Positions 55,941 through 64,000 are shown, counted from the stretch's first letter. The stretch is 64,000 nt of DNA from Nitrospiraceae bacterium (GCA_035623075.1 DASPUC010000022.1:212198-276197), one strand, 5' to 3'. The notes: generated by a model from the letters alone, not told the origin. Made by a program: numbers and translations.

Positions 55941-57314
55941 ATGGCCAAACGAAACCGTACCGATACATTGGCTGATTGGGACCGGAAATACCTCTGGCAC
56001 CCGTTCACCCAGATGCAGGAATGGGAAGAGGAAGAGCCTCTCATCATCGAACGAGGAAAAGGCTCTTACGTGATCGATACAGAGGGTCGAAAATACCTCG
56101 ACGGAACGTCGTCCATCTGGGTCAACCTCCACGGTCACCGCCACCCAGCGCTTGACCGGGCAGTCACGAAGCAGCTCGGGAAGATCGCGCACTCAACTCT
56201 TCTTGGCCTGTCCAATCCTCCGGCAATTCTACTGGCGCGCGAGCTTATTCGCATCGCACCCAAAGGGTTATCTCGCGTGTTCTACTCCGATGATGGATCG
56301 ACCGCAGTTGAAGTTGCGCTCAAGATGGCAGTCCAATATTGGCAGCAACGGCATCCAGGCACAGGGCCCAAGAATACCTTCCTCCACCTGAAACTCGCCT
56401 ACCACGGCGACACGATCGGCGCAGTCAGCGTCGGCAACATTGAGTTGTTCCATGCTCGATTTAGACCGTTACTATTCCCGACACTCAGCGCCGATCCACC
56501 CTACTGCTACCGCTGCCCGCTGAAGTTGGCCTATCCTTCCTGCCAGATGGCCTGCCTTGAGCCCATCGAACAAACGCTCAGGACTCGGCATCGTGAGTTG
56601 GCGGGATTCGTCATCGAGCCATTGGTTCAAGCCGCTGCCGGGATGATTACATCGCCGCCCGGCTACCTCAGACGAATCCGCGAGCTATGTACCAAATACG
56701 ACGTGCTCTTGATAGCCGATGAAGTGGCAACAGGGTTCGGCCGAACCGGAAAGTTGTTCGCCTGCCAACATGAAGATGTTACGCCAGACTTGATGGCCAT
56801 CAGCAAAGGCCTAACCGGCGGTTATATGCCATTGGCCGCCACATTGACTACCGAGGAAATTTACAACGCGTTTGTTGGCAAATATGAAGAGTTCAAGACC
56901 TTCTTCCACGGCCATAGTTATACGGGGAATCCCCTCGGTTGCGCTGTCGCCCTGGCAAACCTAGCCATTTTTCGAAAAGAAAGGACGCTCACAAAGCTCC
57001 GACCGAAGATTGCCGAACTGAAGCGATTGATGCAGTCGCTTGCGACGCTGCCTCACGTGGGCGAGATTCGGCAACAGGGATTCATGGTCGGCATTGAATT
57101 GGTGAAGGACCGAACCACGAAGGAGGTCTATCCGCCCGAAGCCAGAATCGGTCATCGCATCGCAGCTGAAGCCCGCCTGCGAGGACTTCTGATCCGACCG
57201 CTCGGCCATATCATCGTGTTGATCCCGCCGCTTTCACTTTCTCTACATGAATTGAAGAGAATGGTGGAAGTTTTGAGGGATTCTATCGAAACTTCCGTAG
57301 CAGACGACATTTAA
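55941..57314 (+). CDS. bioA: adenosylmethionine-8-amino-7-oxononanoate aminotransferase
   Basis: 457 aa. A class III PLP aminotransferase using S-adenosylmethionine as amino donor to make 7,8-diaminopelargonate in biotin synthesis. BioA-typical N-terminus WDRKYLWHPFTQMQEW. The PLP site includes YSDDGSTAVEVALKMA and AYHGDTIGAVSVG. The internal-aldimine Lys is in LMAISKGLTGGYMPLAA (about residue 290), and the preceding acidic motif is LIADEVATGFGRTG. It stands alone at the edge of the conserved backbone; the accessory island begins right after it. Confidence 0.93.
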   Translation: MAKRNRTDTLADWDRKYLWHPFTQMQEWEEEEPLIIERGKGSYVIDTEGRKYLDGTSSIWVNLHGHRHPALDRAVTKQLGKIAHSTLLGLSNPPAILLARELIRIAPKGLSRVFYSDDGSTAVEVALKMAVQYWQQRHPGTGPKNTFLHLKLAYHGDTIGAVSVGNIELFHARFRPLLFPTLSADPPYCYRCPLKLAYPSCQMACLEPIEQTLRTRHRELAGFVIEPLVQAAAGMITSPPGYLRRIRELCTKYDVLLIADEVATGFGRTGKLFACQHEDVTPDLMAISKGLTGGYMPLAATLTTEEIYNAFVGKYEEFKTFFHGHSYTGNPLGCAVALANLAIFRKERTLTKLRPKIAELKRLMQSLATLPHVGEIRQQGFMVGIELVKDRTTKEVYPPEARIGHRIAAEARLRGLLIRPLGHIIVLIPPLSLSLHELKRMVEVLRDSIETSVADDI

Positions 57315-57672
57315 CCGAAGCAGTTTCTGACCACATCATGTTCGCAAGCGACTATCCTGGTATAAGAAGGTCGGGACCGTTGGTTATTGATGATCCGACA
57401 AGTAAACTGTGTCAGCAGGAAACGAGATGACCACTTGTGATTCTGTCTTATCAGGTGTGCCCGGCCCGGCATAACTAACTAGGAGGGTGGCCTAGCAACT
57501 GGGAGAAGATCAGACGTGCTATCCTCAACCAGGTTCTATGCGGAGGGAGTCTTCAAAATAGAACACGCCACCTGTCCACAGTTAAGTGGGGCAGTACCCA
57601 TTGATCCTACTGGGCAATCCCGTCACAATGTGTTTGTCAAAGGTTTAAACCTGAACCCCTACCAAACATCTT
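57315..57672. other. 358-base intergenic region at the start of the accessory island
   Basis: No credible gene. It contains an IS110-like end (57475-57508) and a purine-rich GGAGGG near 57542 without an associated frame. AT content rises through the region towards the next gene. Confidence 0.4.
57475..57508 (+). mobile_element. solitary IS110-like element end, copy 1
   Basis: CTAACTAGGAGGGTGGCC-TAGCAACTGGG here resembles CTAACTGAAAAGGTGGCC-TAACAACGGGG at 61686-61716 and the complement of 63821-63850. At 61.7 kb this sequence adjoins an IS110-family transposase pseudogene, which identifies it as a likely element end. No transposase is attached here. Confidence 0.45.
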
Positions 57673-59064
57673 ATGTTCCATACATCTGAGAGTCGCTACA
57701 GCTTTGCTGGCCGCATAGTGACGTTACTCTACGCAAGTGAATTAGGTGTCGCACTAGTAACTTTCGGCCTTTACAAATCTCCCGAGGTTAAATGGGCAAT
57801 GTTTTGGACGCGTGCTGGATTCATCATCCTGATTGGCTCACTCGTAGTACTCATAGCAGGATTTCGAATGGCAAAAGAATCCGTTCGCTTTGGCGCTGAA
57901 GCGCGGCGAATGTGGATGACTGCGATCGTGACCAACTTGGTTACCATCTTACTAACAGCAGCCGTTTTGGAAGGCATTTTCAGAATAACAGCACGCGAGA
58001 GTGATGCTGGTTTGCGGATTCTTAACCTTGTGGTCCCATATGGAGAGAGCGAACTGTTGGATCGAAGCCGTCACACGATCGACCGAATAAGTCGCGCTGG
58101 CAGGGATCGGGATTCCTACTTTGTCTATGATTCAGACCTTGGATGGACTGTTGGGAGGAGTCGCGTAACCACCGACGGTATGTATGCTAGCAGTGAAGAA
58201 GGGCTACGCAGCGCCTCACCTGGTGAACGGCTTAGGGATGCAGCACCACGCGCAAGAGTGGCCATAATTGGAGACTCGAATGCGTTCTCTTTGGAAGTGC
58301 CATATCAGGAGTCTCTTGCTCATTACCTCCAAAAGCTGTTAGGAGCCGATATCCAAGTACTGAACTTTGGTGTTGACGGTTATGGGATTGATCAGATTTA
58401 CTTGCGTTATCAGCGTGACGTGAGACCGTGGCACCCTGACGTAGTAATCGTTGTGTTTGTTGAACATGATCTTTGGCGTACGATGATTGTGTATCCATTT
58501 TTGAGTCTAGGGTGGCCTGGATATCTCGTAAAACCAAGATTCGACAATGGACTAACAAAATCGCAATTAATCAACGTTCCACTGATCACACATGAGAAAA
58601 TAATGTCGATCAAATATGCACGAGAGCTTCCATACCTAGCATACGACCCGTGGAGTAAGAGGGATTGGTGGACATCCTGGATAGAGAGAGGACCTCTCGT
58701 CCTGCGCGTTATCGCTGCTTTGTCACCACGATGGAGTCCCCCAGACCCACAGTTTTCAGAAGATGCAATCGTAACACTCAATGCTCGGCTGTTTGTCAAA
58801 ATGAGAAACTTGATGGTTCAAGAGGGTGTCACTCCGATCTTGCTTTTGGTGCCAAGAGGGAATCGAACGCCGGAGCTTAGTCTAAAGACATTACGGCTCG
58901 CTCAAGTTCCATTCCTAGATGTGTCGGGTTGCGTGACCGAAGTACCGGATCCACATCGATATGTGCCGAGTGGTAATCACTTTACGGGACATGTGAACGC
59001 AGCATTAGCCAAGTGCGTTTCGAGCGAAGTCCAGAAAGTTTTTTCTCCACCACACCACCCCTAA
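57673..59064 (+). CDS. membrane-anchored SGNH-hydrolase-like protein
   Basis: 463 aa. Three hydrophobic segments (IVTLLYASELGVALVTFGLY, AGFIILIGSLVVLIAGF, AIVTNLVTILLTAAVLEGIF) occupy the first 110 residues. The rest resembles an SGNH/GDSL esterase-acetyltransferase fold: block I VAIIGDSNAFSLEVPYQESL (Ser nucleophile, about 200), VLNFGVDGYGIDQIYLRY as block II region, and a late SGNHFTGHVNAALAKC placing the His. The AlgX/OatA-type block with Asn is not obvious. Such proteins acetylate or deacetylate cell-surface polysaccharide. Codon use is richer in A/T-ending codons than in the backbone genes, suggesting recent acquisition. Confidence 0.65.
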   Translation: MFHTSESRYSFAGRIVTLLYASELGVALVTFGLYKSPEVKWAMFWTRAGFIILIGSLVVLIAGFRMAKESVRFGAEARRMWMTAIVTNLVTILLTAAVLEGIFRITARESDAGLRILNLVVPYGESELLDRSRHTIDRISRAGRDRDSYFVYDSDLGWTVGRSRVTTDGMYASSEEGLRSASPGERLRDAAPRARVAIIGDSNAFSLEVPYQESLAHYLQKLLGADIQVLNFGVDGYGIDQIYLRYQRDVRPWHPDVVIVVFVEHDLWRTMIVYPFLSLGWPGYLVKPRFDNGLTKSQLINVPLITHEKIMSIKYARELPYLAYDPWSKRDWWTSWIERGPLVLRVIAALSPRWSPPDPQFSEDAIVTLNARLFVKMRNLMVQEGVTPILLLVPRGNRTPELSLKTLRLAQVPFLDVSGCVTEVPDPHRYVPSGNHFTGHVNAALAKCVSSEVQKVFSPPHHP

Positions 59065-59274
59065 CTGACCTCCCCGTCTTAAACGGGTCCAGCTCATCTG
59101 TGAGGGTTGGGCCGCGCATCACCGCTGGACACGCTCTCTAGATCTGCTGCAGAATTCGCAGGCGCGCAGTTGACCTGACCCGCCCCGCGAATGTAGACCA
59201 GTTGGGACCTGAGGATTTGGCCTGCTGCGTGGTCGGTTGAAGCCGCTGATGCGGCGATGCGAACCTACCATAGC

Positions 59275-60153
59275 TCACGTCAGTGTCTCCAATAATGCAT
59301 GGGGAGCGTGGACGGGCTGAGCGGCCGCCGGCCACTCAGCTGCGACGAATGCTGGCGCCTGATCCTGAAGCGAGCTGTGCGGTCGCAGGAGGTTGTAGTC
59401 CTCCTGCCAACGAGCCAACGTCTCCCGCACATCCTCGAGCGTGAAGAATACCTCGACCTTCAGGCACTCATCCCGAAGCCGTCCGTTGAAGCTCTCGATG
59501 AAACCATTCTCGACGGGTTTCCCCGGTCGAATAAAATCCAGCTGGATCCGATGACGATAGGCCCAGGCATCCATGACGCGACTGGCGAATTCGCTCCCGT
59601 TGTCCACGGTGATCGCACGTGGGGCGCCACGTTGGAGCACCAGGGGGTTCCAAGGCTGCGGCCACCTTCTCCCCCGTGAGCGACTGATCGGCGACCAAAC
59701 ACAGGCATTCCCGCGTGAACTGGTCCACGACGGTCGGGATCCGAAACCAGCGGCCATCGGCGACCCGTGCACTCATGAAGTCCATGCTCCACCGCTGGTT
59801 CGGCGCTGTGGCCACGGCCTGTGGCACGCGGTGCCGTCGGGCGGCCTTCACTCGCACCTTGGTCCGCACCGTGAGCCCTTCTTCCGTATACAGCCGATAA
59901 ATCCGCTTCGCATTCACGCGCCAGCCCTCCCGGCGCAACAACACCGTGAGTCGGCGATAGCCAAAGCGTACTCGCGCCGCGGCGACCTCCCGCAGACGCA
60001 TCCGCAACGCCTCCTGCGGATCGCGATGGCTCTGATACCGCAAGGAGGCCCGTGCCATCAGCACCAGCCTCGAGACCCAGCGCTCGCTGACCTGATACGT
60101 CGCTTGCGCCCAGCGGGCCAGGGCCCGCCGGTCCCGAGGCCTTAGATCTTTTT
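59275..60153 (-). pseudogene. IS3-family transposase OrfB, frameshifted
   Basis: The DDE integrase domain is split. The N-terminal part, to 59648, reads VRFGYRRLTVLLRREGW and QRWSMDFMSARVADG (first Asp). The C-terminal part reads AITVDNGSEFASRVMDAW (second Asp) and FIESFNGRLRDECLK (Glu). Between them the frame changes at a run of five G (59643-59647). Removing one base restores a continuous AALEPLVLQRGAPRAITVDNG-type reading. Its start is reached from OrfA by -1 slippage at the A5 run (60149-60153). A sequencing error in the homopolymer is the alternative to true inactivation. Confidence 0.8.
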
Positions 60154-60411
60154 CCGCACGATCTCCTGCAACATATGGTGATCGAGCGAGAGATCAGCCA
60201 CGAGTCGCTTCAGTTTGGTGTTCTCTTCGCGCAGCTGCCGGAGCTTGCGCAGTTCACTCAGGCCCAGCCCCGCATACTTGCGCTTCCATGTATAGAACGT
60301 CTGCTCGGCGATCCCCACTTGCCGGCACACCTCTGCCACCGTCGTGCCGCTCTCGGCTTGCCGTAAGGCGGCCAGGATCTGCTCTTCCGTATGCCCCCGT
60401 CGTCGTCCCAT
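60142..60411 (-). CDS. IS3-family transposase OrfA
   Basis: 89 aa from ATG 60411 (MGRRRGHTEEQILAALRQ). The open frame to 60444 adds eleven residues without a ribosome site, whereas AAGGAGG lies about ten bases before 60411. Helix-turn-helix (TVAEVCRQVGIAEQTFYTWKRKY) and a C-terminal leucine-zipper helix (LRKLRQLREENTKLKRLV) are both typical of IS3 OrfA. It ends VRKKI at the slippery A5 run. Confidence 0.85.
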   Translation of the reverse strand: MGRRRGHTEEQILAALRQAESGTTVAEVCRQVGIAEQTFYTWKRKYAGLGLSELRKLRQLREENTKLKRLVADLSLDHHMLQEIVRKKI

Positions 60412-60535
60412 CGTCGGGTCCTCCTTGGATGAGTAGAAGACCACCCCGCGGGCTTATTCCTCAAGTGCCCTCTGGTCTACTTTTCGGGTTTTGGGTCAAA
60501 TGTTTCATCACACTATGAGATGCAGGGAAGTTAAG

Positions 60536-61471
60536 TCATTGCGGATCTGGAATTTTCGCCCTTGAAATGATCAATTCGTCGTACCATACGTAGCCGTTAG
60601 GATGGTTCTGGGTTGGATCTTTCCCTGTTTGGTAGACGGTGAGTATCACCTTGCCATATTTCGCACTAGGGTTGTCATTAGCGAGGTCGTATCCGGTGCC
60701 ACTTCCGGGAACCTGAATGCCAAAAACGGTAGCTGGCTCGGGACTTAGATCTACTTCAAGCTGAGACGGTCTCCCTTCTCGAGCGACCCAAAGCTGTATC
60801 GTGCTATCGTGATGATAATTACGATCATTCCTGTACCATGTCCCGATTTTGACATGGACCTGAAAGGTCATCCATTCGTCGGCATAATATCTACCGCCGC
60901 CACCAAGACCTTCAAATTGGCCATCCTTCCCACCACAACTGTGGTACATCTGCACAAATCCGGCCTGGTAACTGTTAACCACAACTAATTCAAGTTGTGT
61001 GCAGCCTGGTGCAGTAAATCCAGGGCGATCTCCCTCTCCAATAGTGATCTGTTTCCAACCGCCGCTTTTCAGGTAGTATGTACCGAGAAACTCAGGAGAA
61101 AATCGCTGCCGCCACTGCACGTAGAATTCTTCTCCTTCACCAAACTGCGTTGAGAGATCATCTGCGAAGTTCAACGAGAAATTGCCCGACGTATCTGACC
61201 CTGAAAGCGAGGGAACCTCGAATCGCAAGGCTCCATCTCCTGAGGCCTTGACATCTATCGCCACCGCCCCTCTTTTTTGCGTTGTTCCCCACGGAGGGTA
61301 GAGGTATCGGTCCACCTCAGCTTGTGAGTCGAAGCCAATACACCTGACAACTTCTGGAGCATGGCATCGAGCCTCGAAACTTGCACCCTCTATTAGGCTG
61401 TGCTTGGTAGCGCAGCCGAAGAGAAAAAGAAGCATGATGACGTTGATGAGCAAACAAACCCTCATATACAT
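60536..61471 (-). CDS. lipoprotein with jelly-roll (polysaccharide-lyase-like) fold
   Basis: 311 aa. A signal peptide with lipobox LFLFGCATK near residue 20 predicts a lipid-anchored protein. The mature region is strand-rich, with GGWKQITIGEGDRPG, YYADEWMTFQVHVKIGTWYRN and a closing NGYVWYDELIISRAKIP. These resemble concanavalin-like jelly-roll polysaccharide lyases or glucanase-like proteins, but catalytic residues were not assigned. Six cysteines could form disulfides. Lower GC than the backbone. It is flanked by the IS3 element and IS110 debris. Confidence 0.6.
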   Translation of the reverse strand: MYMRVCLLINVIMLLFLFGCATKHSLIEGASFEARCHAPEVVRCIGFDSQAEVDRYLYPPWGTTQKRGAVAIDVKASGDGALRFEVPSLSGSDTSGNFSLNFADDLSTQFGEGEEFYVQWRQRFSPEFLGTYYLKSGGWKQITIGEGDRPGFTAPGCTQLELVVVNSYQAGFVQMYHSCGGKDGQFEGLGGGGRYYADEWMTFQVHVKIGTWYRNDRNYHHDSTIQLWVAREGRPSQLEVDLSPEPATVFGIQVPGSGTGYDLANDNPSAKYGKVILTVYQTGKDPTQNHPNGYVWYDELIISRAKIPDPQ

Positions 61472-61577
61472 CCTTTTTAGTTCAGCGATGCACTATTGGT
61501 ACAACAAACTAGTCGAAAGGTCATTTGGACCAGCAATATGAGAGAACTTCATCCCATTCCTTATCATAATATGGGTG

Positions 61578-61675
61578 TGTTTTGACCCACCTCTAGGATA
61601 GGTCACTTTCCTTGAGATATCGACCCCTTCCCCCTTGGCAATTTAGGTGGGGATATTGACACGGGCGGGTCAACA
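61578..61675. mobile_element. possible MITE-like remnant, 98 bp
   Basis: TGTTTTGACCCACC at the left end faces GGCGGGTCAACA at the right end. As inverted repeats they differ by two extra T and one A/G change. An inner CCCACCT/AGGTGGG pair adds further symmetry. No coding capacity. It may be a small non-autonomous element or two fused element ends. Confidence 0.35.
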
Positions 61676-61685
61676 ATGCCCTGAC

Positions 61686-61716
61686 TAACTGAAAAGGTGG
61701 CCTAACAACGGGGGGG
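61686..61716 (+). mobile_element. IS110-like element end, copy 2
   Basis: CTAACTGAAAAGGTGGCC-TAACAACGGGG stands directly beyond the truncated 3' end of the IS110-family transposase pseudogene. The same sequence occurs as copy 1 (57475) and, inverted, as copy 3 (63821). Confidence 0.55.
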
Positions 61717-62405
61717 ACGTCAGTGAGAGGCAGGCTCATGGTGCCCACCGACTGAGGTCTGAGCCGCAGCGATGAGTGTGTGCGCCAGGTCCGCGCCCAC
61801 CTTGTGGCAGCCATTATAACGAAGGTTGGTCAGCCGTTTGAGTGAGGCAGTCCGGAAGGCGATCGCTGTCGGATGCTGCCGAAGAATCATCGTGGTCAGT
61901 TAGCTGTCGAGCCTCTGCACATGCTGGGTGAATTCGGGGAAGCCCACATCCCCCAGGCGATGGAGCTGACGCAGTCGATCGCCACAATCTTGGGCGAGTT
62001 GATCTCGCAGCCGGACTAGCTCGCGAAGCTTCTGCGTCACCGAATCAGGCAACGGTGTCAGAGCTGGTCATTTTAGAGCCGTGAAGCGAGCGATGGCCGT
62101 CGCATCGAGGACATCTGTTTTGGCCCAGGCGACTTCCTCGCCCGCAAAGTGATGAGTCCGCCGCGGGTTGAGCACCGCCACGGCGAAGCCCTAGGCGGTC
62201 AAGAACGCGAACACGTTCTGCCAGTAATATCCCGTGGCTTCCATCGCGACAAAGAGATCCTGCGGCGCGCCCAGCACCTCTCGCAAGCGTCGATACCCCT
62301 TCGCATTCTTCCGGAAGATCACTGGCTTACCGAGGCTCTGCCTTCCTTCTCAACCACCGCCACCAGATGAGACTCCACAGCCATGTCGATCCCGGCGATG
62401 CACAT
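61715..62405 (-). pseudogene. IS110-family transposase, decayed
   Basis: It begins ATG 62405 with GAGGAGG nearby and reads MCIAGIDMAVESHLVAVVEK, then a frameshift near 62325. It continues RRLREVLGAPQDLFVAMEA, AVLNPRRTHHFAGEE and AKTDVLDATAIARFTALK. At least three in-frame stops follow (after FAFLTA, after FTALK and after VQRLDS). The DEDD-type catalytic acids of the N-terminal domain are recognisable, but the C-terminal Transposase_20 domain with the Ser is missing. The gene is dead. Confidence 0.75.
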
Positions 62406-62819
62406 AGGCCTCCTCTCTGACGGGAGAAATCGGAAGCCTCGGAGCCGGTGCCCACGCTCAGGCTTGTCCATACGAGGATGTGAACCTCGCCTCGGGATAC
62501 CGTGCGAGCAATAGACACTGGGCTAGGGCGCCAATTTCAATTGTGAGGATGGCGAATCTGCCTCAGGCACAAAACGGCGACCCTCTCCCGGATTCCGTTT
62601 CCGTGAACCTATAGCATCGGATTGGCATGAGTGGGGAAGATACAAGCACAAAATGAGCCATTTTCAGAAATGCTACCTGCCCATCCTAGTCCGGCGCGCT
62701 ACAGGTAAGATTTTGTAGTCCAGGTCGAGCTCCCATCTTGTAGCACCCATCCCCCCTTATAGGGGGGGACTACTCCTTGGAGGAATTGTCGTTCTACCTG
62801 TCTTGGTGCTCCATATGCC
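62406..62819. other. non-coding stretch upstream of the Kelch/FnIII gene
   Basis: The first 120 bases are the upstream part of the IS110-type element. A strong hairpin lies at 62740-62773: GTAG, then CCCCCC-TTATA-GGGGGG, then CTAC. GGAGGAATTG at 62777-62786 resembles a ribosome site but the frame behind it closes within 35 codons. Nothing else is recognised. Confidence 0.4.
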
Positions 62820-63728
62820 ATGCTCATACGCAGCCTTACCAGGTGGTTCTCCGGGGCTCCCCTTACGTTATTCAGTGGGAAACCCGGGCGGTATGCTTCT
62901 CACTCAACTAAACTACCGACATTGAAGTCCTCCCTAGATTACCCTTCTCTTCATCATCATCGCCCCGCATTCTTGGCCCATATTCCCAAGAATCGCACTT
63001 ATCTTACGGGCATACTTCTGTTGGAAAAAACTGTTATTTGCCAGAGGGGGTATCAAAATCCGCAGCCACCAAGCCGCACTACCGCACAGCTGGTCCTACT
63101 AGTTGGACTGATCCACCTGACTTTGACATACCTATCAGCTTGTTCCGGGGGAAGCTCATCGGGAACAAGCTCAACGGTGGCCTCAACTTGTAATCCTCCG
63201 ATTGCTAGTAGCTTGCCTCAGACGAATAACCTCACTTCCGCGCGCGGTTACCATACCGCCACGCTCCTGCCGAACGGAACTGTCTTGGTTGCGGGCGGCA
63301 ACGGGAGCAATGGACTGCTCACCTCCGCCGAGGTTTATAATCCGGCCACTGGGCAATGGACCGCGACCGGTAACCTGACTGTCGCCCGGGCCGGCCATAC
63401 CGCCACGCTCCTGCCGAACGGAACTGTCTTAGTTGCCGGGGGCTTCGGGGACACAGGGCCACTTGCGTCTTCCGAAATACTTATGCCCTCAAATACAGTC
63501 CAGGCAACCTTAACCTGGGACCCTTCTACCGATCCTTCAGTGAGGGGATATAAGGTGTATTACGGCACCGCGTCGAGAAACTATCAGCAGGTGATTGATG
63601 TGAATCTGAGCACCACCTATGCGTTTTCAACCCTCAAGAGTGGGACAACCTACTATTTCTCGGTCACTGCTTATAACATCGTGGCAGAAAGCTGCTCCTC
63701 AAACGAAGTGAACAAGACGATCCCCTAA
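62820..63728 (+). CDS. lipoprotein with two Kelch repeats and a FnIII domain
   Basis: 302 aa from ATG 62820. The true start may be TTG 63019, since residues before it look non-coding and the leader LVLLVGLIHLTLTYLSAC with its lipobox follows. Two Kelch units read ARGYHTATLLPNGTVLVAGG and ARAGHTATLLPNGTVLVAGG, followed by a FnIII domain (ATLTWDPSTDPSVRGYKVYY) paralogous to that of the 18 kb lipoprotein. A working Kelch propeller needs five to seven blades, so this may be a deletion derivative. A 36-base identical DNA repeat (63251-63286 and 63395-63430) underlies the two blades. Confidence 0.65.
   Translation: MLIRSLTRWFSGAPLTLFSGKPGRYASHSTKLPTLKSSLDYPSLHHHRPAFLAHIPKNRTYLTGILLLEKTVICQRGYQNPQPPSRTTAQLVLLVGLIHLTLTYLSACSGGSSSGTSSTVASTCNPPIASSLPQTNNLTSARGYHTATLLPNGTVLVAGGNGSNGLLTSAEVYNPATGQWTATGNLTVARAGHTATLLPNGTVLVAGGFGDTGPLASSEILMPSNTVQATLTWDPSTDPSVRGYKVYYGTASRNYQQVIDVNLSTTYAFSTLKSGTTYYFSVTAYNIVAESCSSNEVNKTIP
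63251..63430 (+). repeat. direct repeat encoding Kelch blades, period 144
   Basis: 63251-63286 and 63395-63430 are identical over 36 bases (CCATACCGCCACGCTCCTGC and onward), exactly 48 codons apart. Identity at synonymous sites implies recent duplication or conversion. Confidence 0.8.
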
Positions 63729-63820
63729 CTCTCCAAACTATCCATAGGGATTGGCCTCGTCGGCCGGGTGAAGCTGGCAATCGGTCTAGGGACAGGGCAT
63801 TCAGCTCGGTCTTGCTGAAT

Positions 63821-63850
63821 CCCCCCAGTTGTTAGGCTACCTTTTCAGTG
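63821..63850 (-). mobile_element. IS110-like element end, copy 3 (inverted)
   Basis: The complement reads CACTGAAAAGGTAGCC-TAACAACTGGGGGG, matching copies 1 and 2. Adjacent on the left is a 7-bp inverted repeat ATTCAGC / GCTGAAT (63799-63805 and 63814-63820). Confidence 0.5.
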
Positions 63851-63942
63851 AGTCATGAAGTAGGGACCTCCTCCCAGAAAACTCGACCAGCCAAAACTGG
63901 AACGATTTGCTACGCTGCAGCCCTCTAACCGAGGAGGGCGGT

Positions 63943-64000
63943 CTGAAGAAGAGCAAGTTTTCTGAAGAGCAGATCGCGACGGCGCTACGCCAGGTGGATG
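63943..64000 (+). CDS. 5' end of an IS3-family transposase OrfA
   Basis: The frame LKKSKFSEEQIATALRQVD is the standard beginning of IS3-family OrfA proteins. The initiation codon is CTG at 63943, where relatives have ATG, with GAGGAGGGCG immediately upstream. The gene leaves the window. Either CTG is used or the copy is weakened. It is different from the IS3 element at 59-60 kb. Confidence 0.7.
   Translation, partial: MKKSKFSEEQIATALRQVD

Larger units (their letters stand above)
59176..60498 (-). mobile_element. IS3-family insertion sequence, about 1.3 kb
   Basis: Imperfect terminal inverted repeats: the left end at 59176 (TGACCCGCCCCGCG, then GTAGACCAG at 59194) matches the complement of the right end at 60498 (TGACCC, then CCCG, then GTAGACCAG), and similarity continues through a TGAGGA motif. 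It has the TG...CA ends and the size of the IS3 family. It contains OrfA and a disrupted OrfB on the minus strand with an A5 slippage site between them. No target duplication was seen at these ends (59171 is an alternative left end). Confidence 0.8.

Noticed and set aside
62777..62900. Gene starting TTG behind GGAGGAA upstream of the Kelch gene
   Set aside because: The frame closes within about 35 codons and has no recognisable content.

Overview
The window reads as a chromosomal segment of a Nitrospira-like nitrite-oxidising or nitrifying bacterium (phylum Nitrospirota), moderately GC-rich. This is inferred from gene content, not from a marker-gene comparison. It combines a copper nitrite reductase (NirK) next to a Crp/Fnr regulator, genes of the kind used with a reductive TCA cycle (pyruvate phosphate dikinase, acetyl-CoA synthetase, a fumarate-reductase/succinate-dehydrogenase FeS subunit, an HdrB/SdhE-like CCG protein), Gram-negative outer-membrane biosynthesis (KDO and heptose genes) and a two-subunit glycyl-tRNA synthetase. 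No rRNA, tRNA or CRISPR array was seen.

Layout. 0-5 kb: a caspase-fold/TPR protein lacking its catalytic Cys, acs, an IPT/TIG protein. 4.5-16 kb: one long minus-strand series glyQ-glyS-membrane protein-ppdK-ribD-esterase-unknown-MFS-small membrane peptide-ribE. Five of its genes are joined by 4-base stop/start overlaps, one of them apparently with a CTG start. 16-23 kb: Rrf2 regulator plus TSUP transporter behind a clear operator, a FnIII lipoprotein behind a structured leader, transketolase, a Crp/Fnr regulator, nirK with a CRP-type operator at the class II position, and an HMA-like secreted protein. 23-32 kb: HdrB/SdhE-like protein with a cupin, a TPR-2OG oxygenase protein, PilZ, RtcB, archease, the FeS subunit, two small secreted proteins and an M24 peptidase. 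32-38 kb: AsmA-like protein, MFS permease, cyclophilin. 38-46.5 kb: an uncharacterised minus-strand cluster made of a GlmL/MutL-type ASKHA ATPase, a barrel-sandwich/KOW protein, a DUF6754-like membrane protein, three more membrane proteins, a small soluble protein and a Memo-family protein that has lost metal-site histidines. This is the best candidate for an undescribed system. 46.6-55.8 kb: plsY, pgsA, kdsD, kdsA, pyrG, kdsB, heptose-7-P kinase, lepB and lepA, all minus. 55.9 kb: bioA on the plus strand. 57.4-64 kb: an accessory island with an SGNH-type protein, a frameshifted IS3-family element, a jelly-roll-like lipoprotein, an IS110-family pseudogene, three copies of an IS110-like end, a Kelch/FnIII protein paralogous to the one at 18 kb, and the start of another IS3 transposase.

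A signal that cuts across the annotation is a set of degenerate tandem repeats with an exact 7-base period in at least seven intergenic spaces between 3.9 and 46.1 kb. They fall into three word families (GTCAG/CTGAC, GGGCTAG, ACGATTC-like). Several run into stop codons of flanking genes, and two sit as facing arms that can fold back on each other.
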